Below are positions 6,288 to 12,999 of a stretch of 16,823 nucleotides of DNA, piece after piece. Every line of letters begins with the position of its first letter. Position 1 is the stretch's first letter. Both the position numbers and the translations under genes were made by a program. Origin of the DNA: Pusillimonas sp. UBA6240 (lineage in GTDB: Bacteria; Pseudomonadota; Gammaproteobacteria; Burkholderiales; Burkholderiaceae_B); the NCBI GenBank assembly GCA_002441445.1, contig DJWC01000168.1, positions 7,623 to 24,445 of the forward strand. Direction: 5' to 3'. Under the pieces are notes generated by a model. It saw nothing but the letters and a program-made list of their open reading frames with translations. It searched no databases and was not told the origin of the DNA.

Positions 6288-8345
6288 ATGATTTCCCTTT
6301 CAGCAGATATTGGCGGCACCTTTACAGATGTCATCCTGGCGGACAGCAAGCGAAACAAGGTATACGCGGATAAGGTCCTGTCCACGCCCGGTTCCAGCGA
6401 TGCCGTCATAGAAGGCATACTGCAGCTTACCCGGCAGGCCGGCATTCAGCCGGCGGACATCGATGTCTTCGTTCATGGTTTTACCATCGCCACGAATGCC
6501 TGGCTGACGCGCAGCGGCGCCAGAGTGGTGCTGGCGGTGACTGATGGCTTCCGCGATGTGCTCGAAATCGCGACGCAAAGGCGGCCGCTTTCCTATTCAT
6601 TGACGCAAAGCAGGCCCGCGCCTCTGGTGCCGCGATCGCGCGTCGTGCAAATCAAAGAGCGCGTGGATGCCTTCGGCCAGGTATGCACGGCGCTCAGCTC
6701 GGAAGAGGCGCGCCATATGGCGGATGCCATCGCGGCGCTGGAGCCCGAGGCGGTCGCCATATGCCTGTTGTTCAGCCATCTGAATCCGGTCAATGAACAA
6801 AGGCTGATGCAGGCCGTTCGCGAGAGGCTGCCCGGCATACCGGTCTATTGCAGCTCCGAGGTCAATCCTCAGGCCGAGGAATATCCGCGCACCAACACCA
6901 CGGTGACCTGCGCCTATGTCGGGCCGGTGGTCGACAAATACATAAGAGCGCTCGAAGCCGCCCTGCCGACGATAGGCGTGAAAGCGCCTGTGCTGCTCAT
7001 GCGCAGCGACGGCGGGGTCTCGACCATACAGGCAGCGCGCGGCAATCCGGTGAACATGCTGTTGTCGGGGCCGGCGGGCGGGGTGATCGCCGGGATGGCC
7101 GCCAGCGAAGACCATGGCATCCGCAATATCATCACGTTCGACATGGGAGGCACGTCGGCGGATTTTTCCCTGATCTCGAACGGCGAGGCGCTGACGGCCA
7201 ACGAGCGTCTTATCAATGGCGAGGTCCTGCGCTTATCGACGCTGGATATTTCCACGATTTCAGCGGGCGGGGGGTCCATCGGCGCGGTGGATCTGGGCGG
7301 CGCCATCCGGGTCGGACCCGCATCGGCCGGCTCGGTGCCGGGCCCGGCATGCTATGGGCTCGGCGGCGTCCTGCCCACTTTGAGCGATGCGGCGCTGGTA
7401 ATGGGGTTGCTCGACCCGTCCGCGAATCTGGCCGGCGGGCTGCGGCTGGACATAGACAAAGCCAGGCAGGCGCTCAAAACGGAAATCGCCGACAAGCTGG
7501 ATGTTTCCATCGACGAAGCAGCGTATGGCATGGTCGCCATCGCCAATGCCCAGATGGCCCAGGCCATACGCAGCCTGTCGGTGGAGCGCGGCTATGATTT
7601 GCGCGATTTCGCCCTGCTTTCATTCGGCGGCGCGGGGTCGATCTTCGCGCCCTTTCTCATGCAAGAGCTGGAAATGCAGGAGATTGTGATTCCCCTGCGG
7701 CCCGGCGTCTTTTCGGCTTCCGGAATGCTGCTCAGCGATATGCGCCATACCTTCCAGGCGCCGTTTCTGACGCCGGTGAACGATGTCGACCAAGGCAGGT
7801 TCACGCTGGCGCTGAAAGGCCTGGATGAGCTGGTTTCGGCAGCCTTCAAAAGAGACGGCATCGCGCAGGAAAAGCAAGTCGTCCGCTACTACGCTGACCT
7901 GCGCTATGTGGGCCAGGTGCACGAGCTGACGGTGCCGCTTGCGGGCGAAGCCGGAGCGGTGCGCTGGGACCCCGCCGTTCTGAGCGAACAGTTCCGCCGC
8001 CATCATGAACGCGCTTACGGCTTTGCCGATGCGTCCATGCCGTGCGAGATCGTCAACCTGCGAGTGGAAGGCATAGGGCTGATGTACAAGCCGAAGCCGG
8101 AACCGCTGGCCGCAGGATCGGGCGTTGCGGCTCCCACGGCAATGCGGCAGGTCTACCTGGGTCCGGAACTCGGGCGCCGGACCGCGGCCGTCTATGACAG
8201 GGCGGATCTGAGGCAGGGGCAGACGCTGCACGGCCCTTCCATTGTCAATCAATCGGATACGACGATTTTCATACTTCCCGGCCAGTCCGCCACCGTTGGG
8301 CTGCATGGCGTGTTGCGGGTCGTTGCGGCTATCGAGGAGAACTGA
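6288..8345 (+). CDS. hyuA: Hydantoinase/oxoprolinase family protein, HyuA-type subunit
   Basis: Cytoplasmic subunit of an ATP-dependent cyclic-amide hydrolase, 685 residues (family about 690). In the hydantoinase/oxoprolinase/caprolactamase family this subunit activates the ring with ATP and partners HyuB. Visible motifs: phosphate-1 loop DIGGTFTDV (7-15), HGFTIATNAW (about 65-74), RSDGGV then LLSGPAGGV (about 243-268), FDMGGTSADF (284-293), STISAGGGSIG and the GPACYG segment. The conserved FGGAGPLHA motif reads FGGAGSIFA (446-454). I chose ATG 6288 over the adjacent GTG 6285: AAGAG (6277-6281) lies 6 bases upstream and the proteins start close to DIGGT. HyuB begins directly at the base after the stop, so the two are coupled. 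The substrate (hydantoin, N-methylhydantoin, 5-oxoproline, lactam) cannot be told from sequence alone. Confidence 0.93.
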   Translation: MISLSADIGGTFTDVILADSKRNKVYADKVLSTPGSSDAVIEGILQLTRQAGIQPADIDVFVHGFTIATNAWLTRSGARVVLAVTDGFRDVLEIATQRRPLSYSLTQSRPAPLVPRSRVVQIKERVDAFGQVCTALSSEEARHMADAIAALEPEAVAICLLFSHLNPVNEQRLMQAVRERLPGIPVYCSSEVNPQAEEYPRTNTTVTCAYVGPVVDKYIRALEAALPTIGVKAPVLLMRSDGGVSTIQAARGNPVNMLLSGPAGGVIAGMAASEDHGIRNIITFDMGGTSADFSLISNGEALTANERLINGEVLRLSTLDISTISAGGGSIGAVDLGGAIRVGPASAGSVPGPACYGLGGVLPTLSDAALVMGLLDPSANLAGGLRLDIDKARQALKTEIADKLDVSIDEAAYGMVAIANAQMAQAIRSLSVERGYDLRDFALLSFGGAGSIFAPFLMQELEMQEIVIPLRPGVFSASGMLLSDMRHTFQAPFLTPVNDVDQGRFTLALKGLDELVSAAFKRDGIAQEKQVVRYYADLRYVGQVHELTVPLAGEAGAVRWDPAVLSEQFRRHHERAYGFADASMPCEIVNLRVEGIGLMYKPKPEPLAAGSGVAAPTAMRQVYLGPELGRRTAAVYDRADLRQGQTLHGPSIVNQSDTTIFILPGQSATVGLHGVLRVVAAIEEN

Positions 8346-10010
8346 ATGCCCACTATTTCGAACATTCTGGACCGGGATGTTTTCCAGTATCAACTGGCCG
8401 CCATCGCCGAAGAAATGTCGGCGGCGCTGAGGCGCTCGGCGTTTTCGCCCATCATCTGGGACATGCTGGACTATTCCTGCGCGCTATTCGCTCCCCATGG
8501 AGAAATGCTGGCCCAGGCCGAAACCATACCGGCGCAGCTCGGCGTAATGACTTACGCCTTCGAAGGCATGATCAAGGACATCCCCCTGGATACCTGGCGG
8601 CCCGGCGATGTGCTGATCTGCAATGATCCCTACCGGGGATGCACGCATACTCCGGACATCGTGCTGATGAGCCCCGTCTTCGTGGAGGGCCAACTGATGG
8701 CGGTGACGGCCACGGTCGCCCATCATGTCGACATCGGCGGCAAGCTGCCCAGCACCACGGCGCCGGACAACCTCGAGGTATTCGCCGAGGGCCTGCTGTT
8801 TCCGCCCATGCACGTGGTGCGCGAGGGCGTGCAGAACGACACGGTCTTCCGCTTCATTTCGGGGAATGTGCGCAACCCGCGCGCGTGCACCGGCGATCTG
8901 ATTGCACAGATAGCGGGCTGCAGGACGGGCGAAAAGCGCGTCGCAGCGCTGGTCGAGCGCTACGGCGTGGAGCGGTTCAGCGAATTGGTCAGGGATACTT
9001 TGGATTACGGCGAACGCTATGTGCGCAATGCGATCGCCGCCATTCCGGACGGAATGCGCACTGCCGAGGTGTTCATCGAGGATGACATTTCTAGCGATGA
9101 GCCCATCAGGCTGGCGGTCAGCGTATCGATAGAAGGCGAGAAGGTGAAAGTCGACTTCAGCGGCAGCGACAAGCAGCGCAGGAATGCGCTGAATTGCCCG
9201 CTGGCTTCGACCTACTCAATGACGCTTTACGCGATTCGCTGCATGACCGACATGCAGGCGCTGAGCAACGGCGGCTGCAATAGGCCGGTGGAAATCACTG
9301 TGCCGCCCGGCAGCTTTTTGAATCCCGCCAGGCCCGCCGCGGTCGGCAATCGGCATTACGCCCAGCAGGCCGTGGCCGATGTCGTGCTGAAAGTCATGGC
9401 GGAGCTGCTGCCGGGCCGTTCGGCCGCGGGCTGCCATATCTCATTTCCGACTTTCCGCGCCGGCGGATTCGACGCGCGTCCGGAAATCATCGCGCGTTAC
9501 GGCGAGCCCCGATATTTCATCGTCCATGACATCATCGGCGGCGGCATGGGAGGGTATGCGGGCGGCGATGGCTTGCCGGCGGTGGATACCCACGGCGGAA
9601 ATTGCGGCGTGCTTTCCGCCGAAGTGGTCGAGACCACCAGCCCAGTGCGCATACTGCGTTCGGAACTGATCGAGGGGTCGGGCGGAGATGGCGCCTACCG
9701 CGGAGGGCTGGCCATGCGACGGGAATACGAGCTGCTGAGCGATAACTTGATGGTCAGCGTTTTCCATCAGCAAGGCTCGGACAGCACCGCCCCTTGGGGC
9801 TTCAAGGGCGGCGGGCGCGGCCGCCCGGCGGGCGCCATGCTGAACCCTGGCACACCGGGCGCGCGCAAGCTTTCGACCAAGGAAATAAGCTTGCCCGTGG
9901 GCAAAGGCGATGTGCTGCGACTGGAAAGCGCAGGAGGCGGCGGGTGGGGCGATCCTTCATCGCGCAGCGAAGAACGGCGTGCGCTGGACCTCGCCGAACG
10001 CTATGTTTGA
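8346..10010 (+). CDS. hyuB: Hydantoinase/oxoprolinase family protein, HyuB-type subunit
   Basis: Partner subunit of the ATP-dependent ring-opening enzyme, 554 residues, within the family's range. The N-terminal half shows EEMSAALRRSAFSP (22-35), SCALFAPHGEMLAQAE (44-59), the conserved NDPYRGCTHTPDI (93-105) and VAHHVDIGG (124-132), whose Asp and His residues are candidate metal or catalytic ligands. The C-terminus has the glycine-rich ESAGGGGWGDP typical of the family. The ATG at 8346 follows the hyuA stop with no gap; GAGGAGA (8334-8340) inside the end of hyuA serves as its ribosome site. Equal expression of the two subunits is expected, as they form a complex. The stop is 11 bp before the FAD oxidoreductase gene. 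Confidence 0.93.
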   Translation: MPTISNILDRDVFQYQLAAIAEEMSAALRRSAFSPIIWDMLDYSCALFAPHGEMLAQAETIPAQLGVMTYAFEGMIKDIPLDTWRPGDVLICNDPYRGCTHTPDIVLMSPVFVEGQLMAVTATVAHHVDIGGKLPSTTAPDNLEVFAEGLLFPPMHVVREGVQNDTVFRFISGNVRNPRACTGDLIAQIAGCRTGEKRVAALVERYGVERFSELVRDTLDYGERYVRNAIAAIPDGMRTAEVFIEDDISSDEPIRLAVSVSIEGEKVKVDFSGSDKQRRNALNCPLASTYSMTLYAIRCMTDMQALSNGGCNRPVEITVPPGSFLNPARPAAVGNRHYAQQAVADVVLKVMAELLPGRSAAGCHISFPTFRAGGFDARPEIIARYGEPRYFIVHDIIGGGMGGYAGGDGLPAVDTHGGNCGVLSAEVVETTSPVRILRSELIEGSGGDGAYRGGLAMRREYELLSDNLMVSVFHQQGSDSTAPWGFKGGGRGRPAGAMLNPGTPGARKLSTKEISLPVGKGDVLRLESAGGGGWGDPSSRSEERRALDLAERYV

Positions 10011-10021
10011 AGGCTGATCGA

Positions 10022-11332
10022 ATGCTGAACATCAATCCGCCTGTGTTCGAGCCGCCGGGCAAAGACAGTTTCGAAAGCTCGCTATGGCACGAAACCGCCA
10101 TTTCCGCCCAGCCGTATCCGAGACTGGAAAAAGCGGAAACGGCGGACACGCTGATCATCGGGGCGGGATATACGGGGCTGTCGGCGGCGATCGAGCTGGC
10201 TGGATCGGGCGTGGATGCTATCGTGCTGGACGCGCGCGAGCCCGGCTTTGGCGCATCGGGAAGGAATGGCGGGCAGGTCATACCCGCCTTCAAGTACGAC
10301 CCCGACCAGATCGGCAAAGTCTTTGGGGAAAGCGACGGGCGGGCCGTGTTGGATATGGTCTCTAGAACGGCGGATGCCGTTTTCGATTTGGTGCGCCGTT
10401 TCGACATCGCTTGTGAGCCGACGTCCGGCTGGATACAGGCCGCGCATAACCAGCGCAGCGCTGACATGCTGGCCTCGCGCTGCGAGCAATGGCGCGCGCG
10501 CGGCGCGCCCGTCGACATGCTCGATGCCGCGCAGATCAAGCGCCTTTTGGGCACGGATGCCTATGCGGCGGGGGTGCTTTTCCGGCATGCCGGAACGGTG
10601 CAGCCCTTGAGCTATGCGCGCGGCCTGGCCGCGGCCGCGCAGTCGCTGGGGGCGCGGATCTACAACTACTCTCCCGTGGTGAAGCTGGAAAGGAACGGCC
10701 AGGGGTGGAGGGCGGCGACGGAGAGCGCGACGGTCGATGCGGCGCGTGTGGTGATTGCGACGAATGGCTACACCACGCCTATCTGGCCGGGCCTGCGCGA
10801 ATCCATCGTGCCGGTGTATTCCATGCAGATCGCGACGGATCCCTTGCCGGAGCCCATCGCGCGTGAAGTCATGCCGGTCGTGCGCTCGATGGCCGATACG
10901 CGGCGCTTGGTGTGCTATGCGCGCAAGGACGGCGCCGATCGCTTCATTATCGGGATGCGAGGGCCGTTCAAGGCGCGACCCAGCGAAGAGGACGCGCGCG
11001 GCTTGGTCGCGGCTGCGCGGGCGCTGTATCCGGCGCTGCAAGGCATGGCATTTCCTTATCGCTGGGCAGGGCGCGTGGCAATGACTGCGGACCATATCCC
11101 CCATTTGCACCGGCTTGCCCCCGGTGTCGTGGCCGGGCTGGGGTACAACGGGCGCGGCGTGGGTATGGCCACCATGATGGGGCGGATACTTGCGGCGGCT
11201 TGTATCGACGGCGCACAGGGCGTTCCCGCCTATCCCTGCACGCCGCTGAAGCCCATACCATTCCACATGTTTTACCGCGTGGGGGTGCAAGCCATGGTGA
11301 CTTATTACCGCATGCTGGATCGCTACAGCTAG
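10022..11332 (+). CDS. FAD-dependent amine oxidoreductase (DAO superfamily, PuuB/OrdL-like)
   Basis: Flavoenzyme of 436 residues, expected to oxidise a secondary or primary amine to imine, with later release of an aldehyde or keto acid. The N-terminal stretch SSLWHETA (19-26) resembles the segment that precedes the FAD fold in gamma-glutamylputrescine oxidase-like proteins. The Rossmann motif is GAGYTG (47-52), followed by the FAD-contacting GFGASGRNGGQ (75-85). Near the C-terminus, GLGYNGRGVGMATMMG closes the FAD site. I chose ATG 10022, with GAAGG (10009-10013) upstream. The frame is open back to 9794, but that part overlaps hyuB in another frame and resembles nothing. It lies 11 bp after hyuB, so it is surely in the same transcript. 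Candidate substrates are sarcosine-like N-alkyl amino acids, D-amino acids or gamma-glutamylated amines. Confidence 0.9.
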   Translation: MLNINPPVFEPPGKDSFESSLWHETAISAQPYPRLEKAETADTLIIGAGYTGLSAAIELAGSGVDAIVLDAREPGFGASGRNGGQVIPAFKYDPDQIGKVFGESDGRAVLDMVSRTADAVFDLVRRFDIACEPTSGWIQAAHNQRSADMLASRCEQWRARGAPVDMLDAAQIKRLLGTDAYAAGVLFRHAGTVQPLSYARGLAAAAQSLGARIYNYSPVVKLERNGQGWRAATESATVDAARVVIATNGYTTPIWPGLRESIVPVYSMQIATDPLPEPIAREVMPVVRSMADTRRLVCYARKDGADRFIIGMRGPFKARPSEEDARGLVAAARALYPALQGMAFPYRWAGRVAMTADHIPHLHRLAPGVVAGLGYNGRGVGMATMMGRILAAACIDGAQGVPAYPCTPLKPIPFHMFYRVGVQAMVTYYRMLDRYS

Positions 11333-11424
11333 CTCTTGTCGGAACGAGGCGCTGGCACCATAGCCGATGCGAGCTTGGACCTGTTTTCAATCGGTCCGGC
11401 CGGTTAGTATCGCTTGAACCGGTG

Positions 11425-11464
11425 GCCCGCGGCTGCGCCGGCCGGCCTTGGCGGGCGGATTTTT
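11425..11464 (+). terminator. Possible intrinsic terminator or attenuator before the amidase gene
   Basis: GCCCGC (11425-11430) pairs with GCGGGC (11451-11456), enclosing a GC-rich 20-nt loop that can pair further inside. TTTTT (11460-11464) follows after three bases. The T run ends only 6 nt before the Shine-Dalgarno sequence of the next gene, so full termination would silence that gene. Partial termination or attenuation is more plausible. The long loop and short T run weaken the call. Confidence 0.33.
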
Positions 11465-11470
11465 CAGAAT

Positions 11471-11476
11471 AAAGGG
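11471..11476 (+). promoter_or_regulatory. Ribosome binding site fixing a GTG start
   Basis: AAAGGG lies 8 bases before GTG 11485. The only nearby ATG (11477) is one base after the site and reads ATG AGA CAG TGA, out of frame with the amidase. The GTG is therefore the start. Confidence 0.65.
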
Positions 11477-11484
11477 ATGAGACA

Positions 11485-12723
11485 GTGAGCGTTGCGATAC
11501 GAATCGATGGGGACAGGCTGTGGGGCAGCCTGATGGAACTTGCCCGGATAGGCGCCACGCCGGCGGGCGGGGTCAATCGGCAGGCCTTGACCGATCAGGA
11601 CAAGCAGGCGCGTGATTTGTTCTCGAGGTGGTGCCAGGAGGCCGGCTGCGTCATGCGCGCCGACCCCATCGGCAACCTCATCGCCCGCCGCTCGGGGCGC
11701 GACGACACCCTGCCCGCTGTCATGATGGGCAGCCATTTGGATAGCCAGCCCACGGGCGGCAAGTTCGACGGCGCCTATGGCGTGATGGCGGGACTGGAAG
11801 TGCTGCGCTCGCTGCACGATGCCGGCGTCGTCACCGAGCACCCCATCGAGGTCGTCGCCTGGATGAATGAAGAGGGTGCGCGCTTTGCGCCATCGATGAT
11901 GGGCTCGCTGGTCTATACGGGAGCGATGAGCCTGGACGACGCATTGGCGATCAAGGATGTCGACGGCCTTAGCGTGGGCCATGAACTGACGCGTATTGGC
12001 GCGCAAGGTTCGCCCGATCCTTACGGCAAGCCGGCCGCCTACTTCGAGGCGCACATCGAACAGGGCCCGATACTTGAAGCCAAAGGGAAAACCATAGGCG
12101 TGGTGTCCGGCGGCCAGGGACAGTGCTGGTTCCAGTTGACGCTGAAAGGCAGGGCTTCCCATGCGGGCACGACGCCCATGGACTTGCGCAGCGATGCGCT
12201 GGTGGGCGCGGCGGCCATCATCGGCGAGCTGAACCGCATAGGCCGCGCGCATCAGCCCGGCTGCGCGACAGCGGGCCGCGTGCTGGTGTCGCCCAACAGC
12301 CCCAATGTGATCCCTGGCTCGGTCTACATGACGGCGGAGATCCGCCACCCTGAAGACAGCGTCCGCGCCGCCATGGAGCAAGCGTTCCGCGAGGCGGTGG
12401 ACGAAGCCGTGCGGCGGAACGGGCTGCAACCGCAGCTGGCCAAGGTGCTGGAGCAGCCGGCTGCGGCGTTCGATGCGTCGTGCATCGCCGCGATCCGCGA
12501 GGCGGCCGAGCGCAATGGCTACCCCTGCATGGACATCATCAGCGGCGCGGCGCACGATGCTGTCGCAATGTCGCGCATCGTGCCGACCGGCATGGTGTTC
12601 GTGCCCTGCGCCGGCGGCATCAGCCACAATGAAATCGAAAGCGCGGAACCGGCCGACCTAGCGGCCGGCTGCCAGGTGCTTGCCGAGGCCGTCCTGTCCC
12701 ATGCGTATTCCGGCAATAGCTAA
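11485..12723 (+). CDS. M20-family Zn amidase, N-carbamoyl-amino-acid hydrolase / allantoate amidohydrolase type (HyuC/AmaB-like)
   Basis: Cytoplasmic di-metal amidohydrolase of 412 residues, a standard length for this group. In the family it removes a carbamoyl or other amide from N-carbamoyl-L-amino acids, beta-ureidopropionate or allantoate. The expected metal ligands are present: H84 in GSHLDS, D95 in GKFDGAYG, E129/E130 in MNEEG, H190 in EAHIEQGP and H381 in ISHNEIE. The small (dimerisation) domain shows GRASHAGTTPM (222-232), whose H226 reaches the partner's active site, and R287 in AEIRHPE. The start is GTG. It follows the oxidoreductase by 152 bp and precedes SBP2 by 276 bp, so it may be partly uncoupled from both. 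Next to hyuAB the natural reading is hydrolysis of the ring-opened N-carbamoyl product. The family is usually L-selective. Confidence 0.92.
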   Translation: MSVAIRIDGDRLWGSLMELARIGATPAGGVNRQALTDQDKQARDLFSRWCQEAGCVMRADPIGNLIARRSGRDDTLPAVMMGSHLDSQPTGGKFDGAYGVMAGLEVLRSLHDAGVVTEHPIEVVAWMNEEGARFAPSMMGSLVYTGAMSLDDALAIKDVDGLSVGHELTRIGAQGSPDPYGKPAAYFEAHIEQGPILEAKGKTIGVVSGGQGQCWFQLTLKGRASHAGTTPMDLRSDALVGAAAIIGELNRIGRAHQPGCATAGRVLVSPNSPNVIPGSVYMTAEIRHPEDSVRAAMEQAFREAVDEAVRRNGLQPQLAKVLEQPAAAFDASCIAAIREAAERNGYPCMDIISGAAHDAVAMSRIVPTGMVFVPCAGGISHNEIESAEPADLAAGCQVLAEAVLSHAYSGNS

Positions 12724-12802
12724 TAGCTGATTCTTGGTTCGTTTTCCGGGGCGCCTGGAGTTAGGATGATGCCGACGCCGAGAGCGGGCCGCAGCCTCAG
12801 GT

Positions 12803-12826
12803 TTATCCCTATTGTCGTTATCCCTA
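12803..12826 (+). repeat. 9-nt direct repeat TTATCCCTA, two copies 15 bp apart
   Basis: Perfect copies lie at 12803-12811 and 12818-12826, upstream of SBP2. They could be tandem operator half-sites, though 15 bp is about 1.5 helical turns, which would place a repeated half-site on opposite faces of the helix. Function unknown. Confidence 0.5.
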
Positions 12827-12885
12827 GGTGGGTTAACTTCTCCTGGGAGCGCGCGCCTTCGCGGCTTGCGGGCCATTGCACTGGC

Positions 12886-12916
12886 TCCATAGAAAACCGG
12901 CGCTTGGCTCTATGGA
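12886..12916. promoter_or_regulatory. Inverted repeat TCCATAGA-N15-TCTATGGA, possible operator or leader stem-loop
   Basis: Perfect 8-bp arms at 12886-12893 and 12909-12916, with 15 bases between them. They lie 84 bp upstream of the SBP2 start, in the longest gap of the catabolic locus. It could be a repressor or activator site, or a hairpin in the mRNA leader. No T run follows, so it is not a terminator. Confidence 0.4.
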
Positions 12917-12988
12917 CCGAAAATGGCCCGATGATAACCTCGATCGGCATCGACACTGCGCTCCCGAAGGGCGTCCCGATTAGATTTT

Positions 12989-12996
12989 GGAGAGGA
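12989..12996 (+). promoter_or_regulatory. Ribosome binding site fixing the SBP2 start
   Basis: GGAGAGGA lies just before ATG 13000, with the GGAG part 7 bases away. Together with the signal peptide that begins at this ATG, it settles the start against the upstream open frame. Confidence 0.7.
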
Positions 12997-12999
12997 AAC

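Larger units (their letters stand above)
11333..11484 (+). other. 152-bp gap between FAD oxidoreductase and amidase genes
   Basis: It holds no credible small gene. It contains a hairpin CCGGTT/AACCGG (11400-11405 with 11417-11422), the palindrome CCGGCCGG twice (11396-11403 and 11438-11445), a GC stem followed by five Ts, and the amidase ribosome site. I see no convincing -35/-10 pair; TAGTAT (11405-11410) is a poor -10. Confidence 0.5.
12724..12999 (+). other. 276-bp intergenic region upstream of SBP2
   Basis: No recognisable gene lies here. The SBP2 frame is open back to 12766 (78 extra codons), but that translation has no signal peptide and looks like random sequence. It contains a direct repeat and a long-spaced palindrome (listed separately), the small hairpin TCGAT-CGGC-ATCGA (12940-12953), and a strong ribosome site at the end. 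I could not pick out a good -35/-10 pair, but the size and structures make a promoter or control region likely. Confidence 0.45.

Noticed and set aside
9794..10021. Upstream extension of the FAD oxidoreductase, overlapping hyuB
   Set aside because: The extra 76 residues are an out-of-frame reading of the hyuB 3' end; ATG 10022 has a ribosome site and the right family length.
10082..11290. Minus-strand open frame (402 codons) opposite the FAD oxidoreductase
   Set aside because: The plus strand has intact FAD motifs along its whole length; the antisense product resembles nothing.
11477..11488. Three-codon mini-ORF (ATG AGA CAG TGA) before the amidase
   Set aside because: Its ATG is one base from the Shine-Dalgarno sequence, too close for initiation; likely chance.
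11464..12627. Minus-strand open frame (387 codons) opposite the amidase
   Set aside because: All Zn ligands of the amidase are on the plus strand; the antisense frame is a shadow.
3440..12723. Creatinine/N-methylhydantoin pathway as a firm assignment
   Set aside because: HyuAB and an amine oxidoreductase would fit, but N-carbamoylsarcosine amidase is a different (cysteine hydrolase) family from the M20 amidase here, no creatinine deaminase is visible, and the ene-reductase has no role there. Kept only as a possibility.
12766..12999. N-terminal extension of SBP2 by 78 codons
   Set aside because: It would bury the signal peptide, has no ribosome site of note, and the ATG at 13000 has a strong one.
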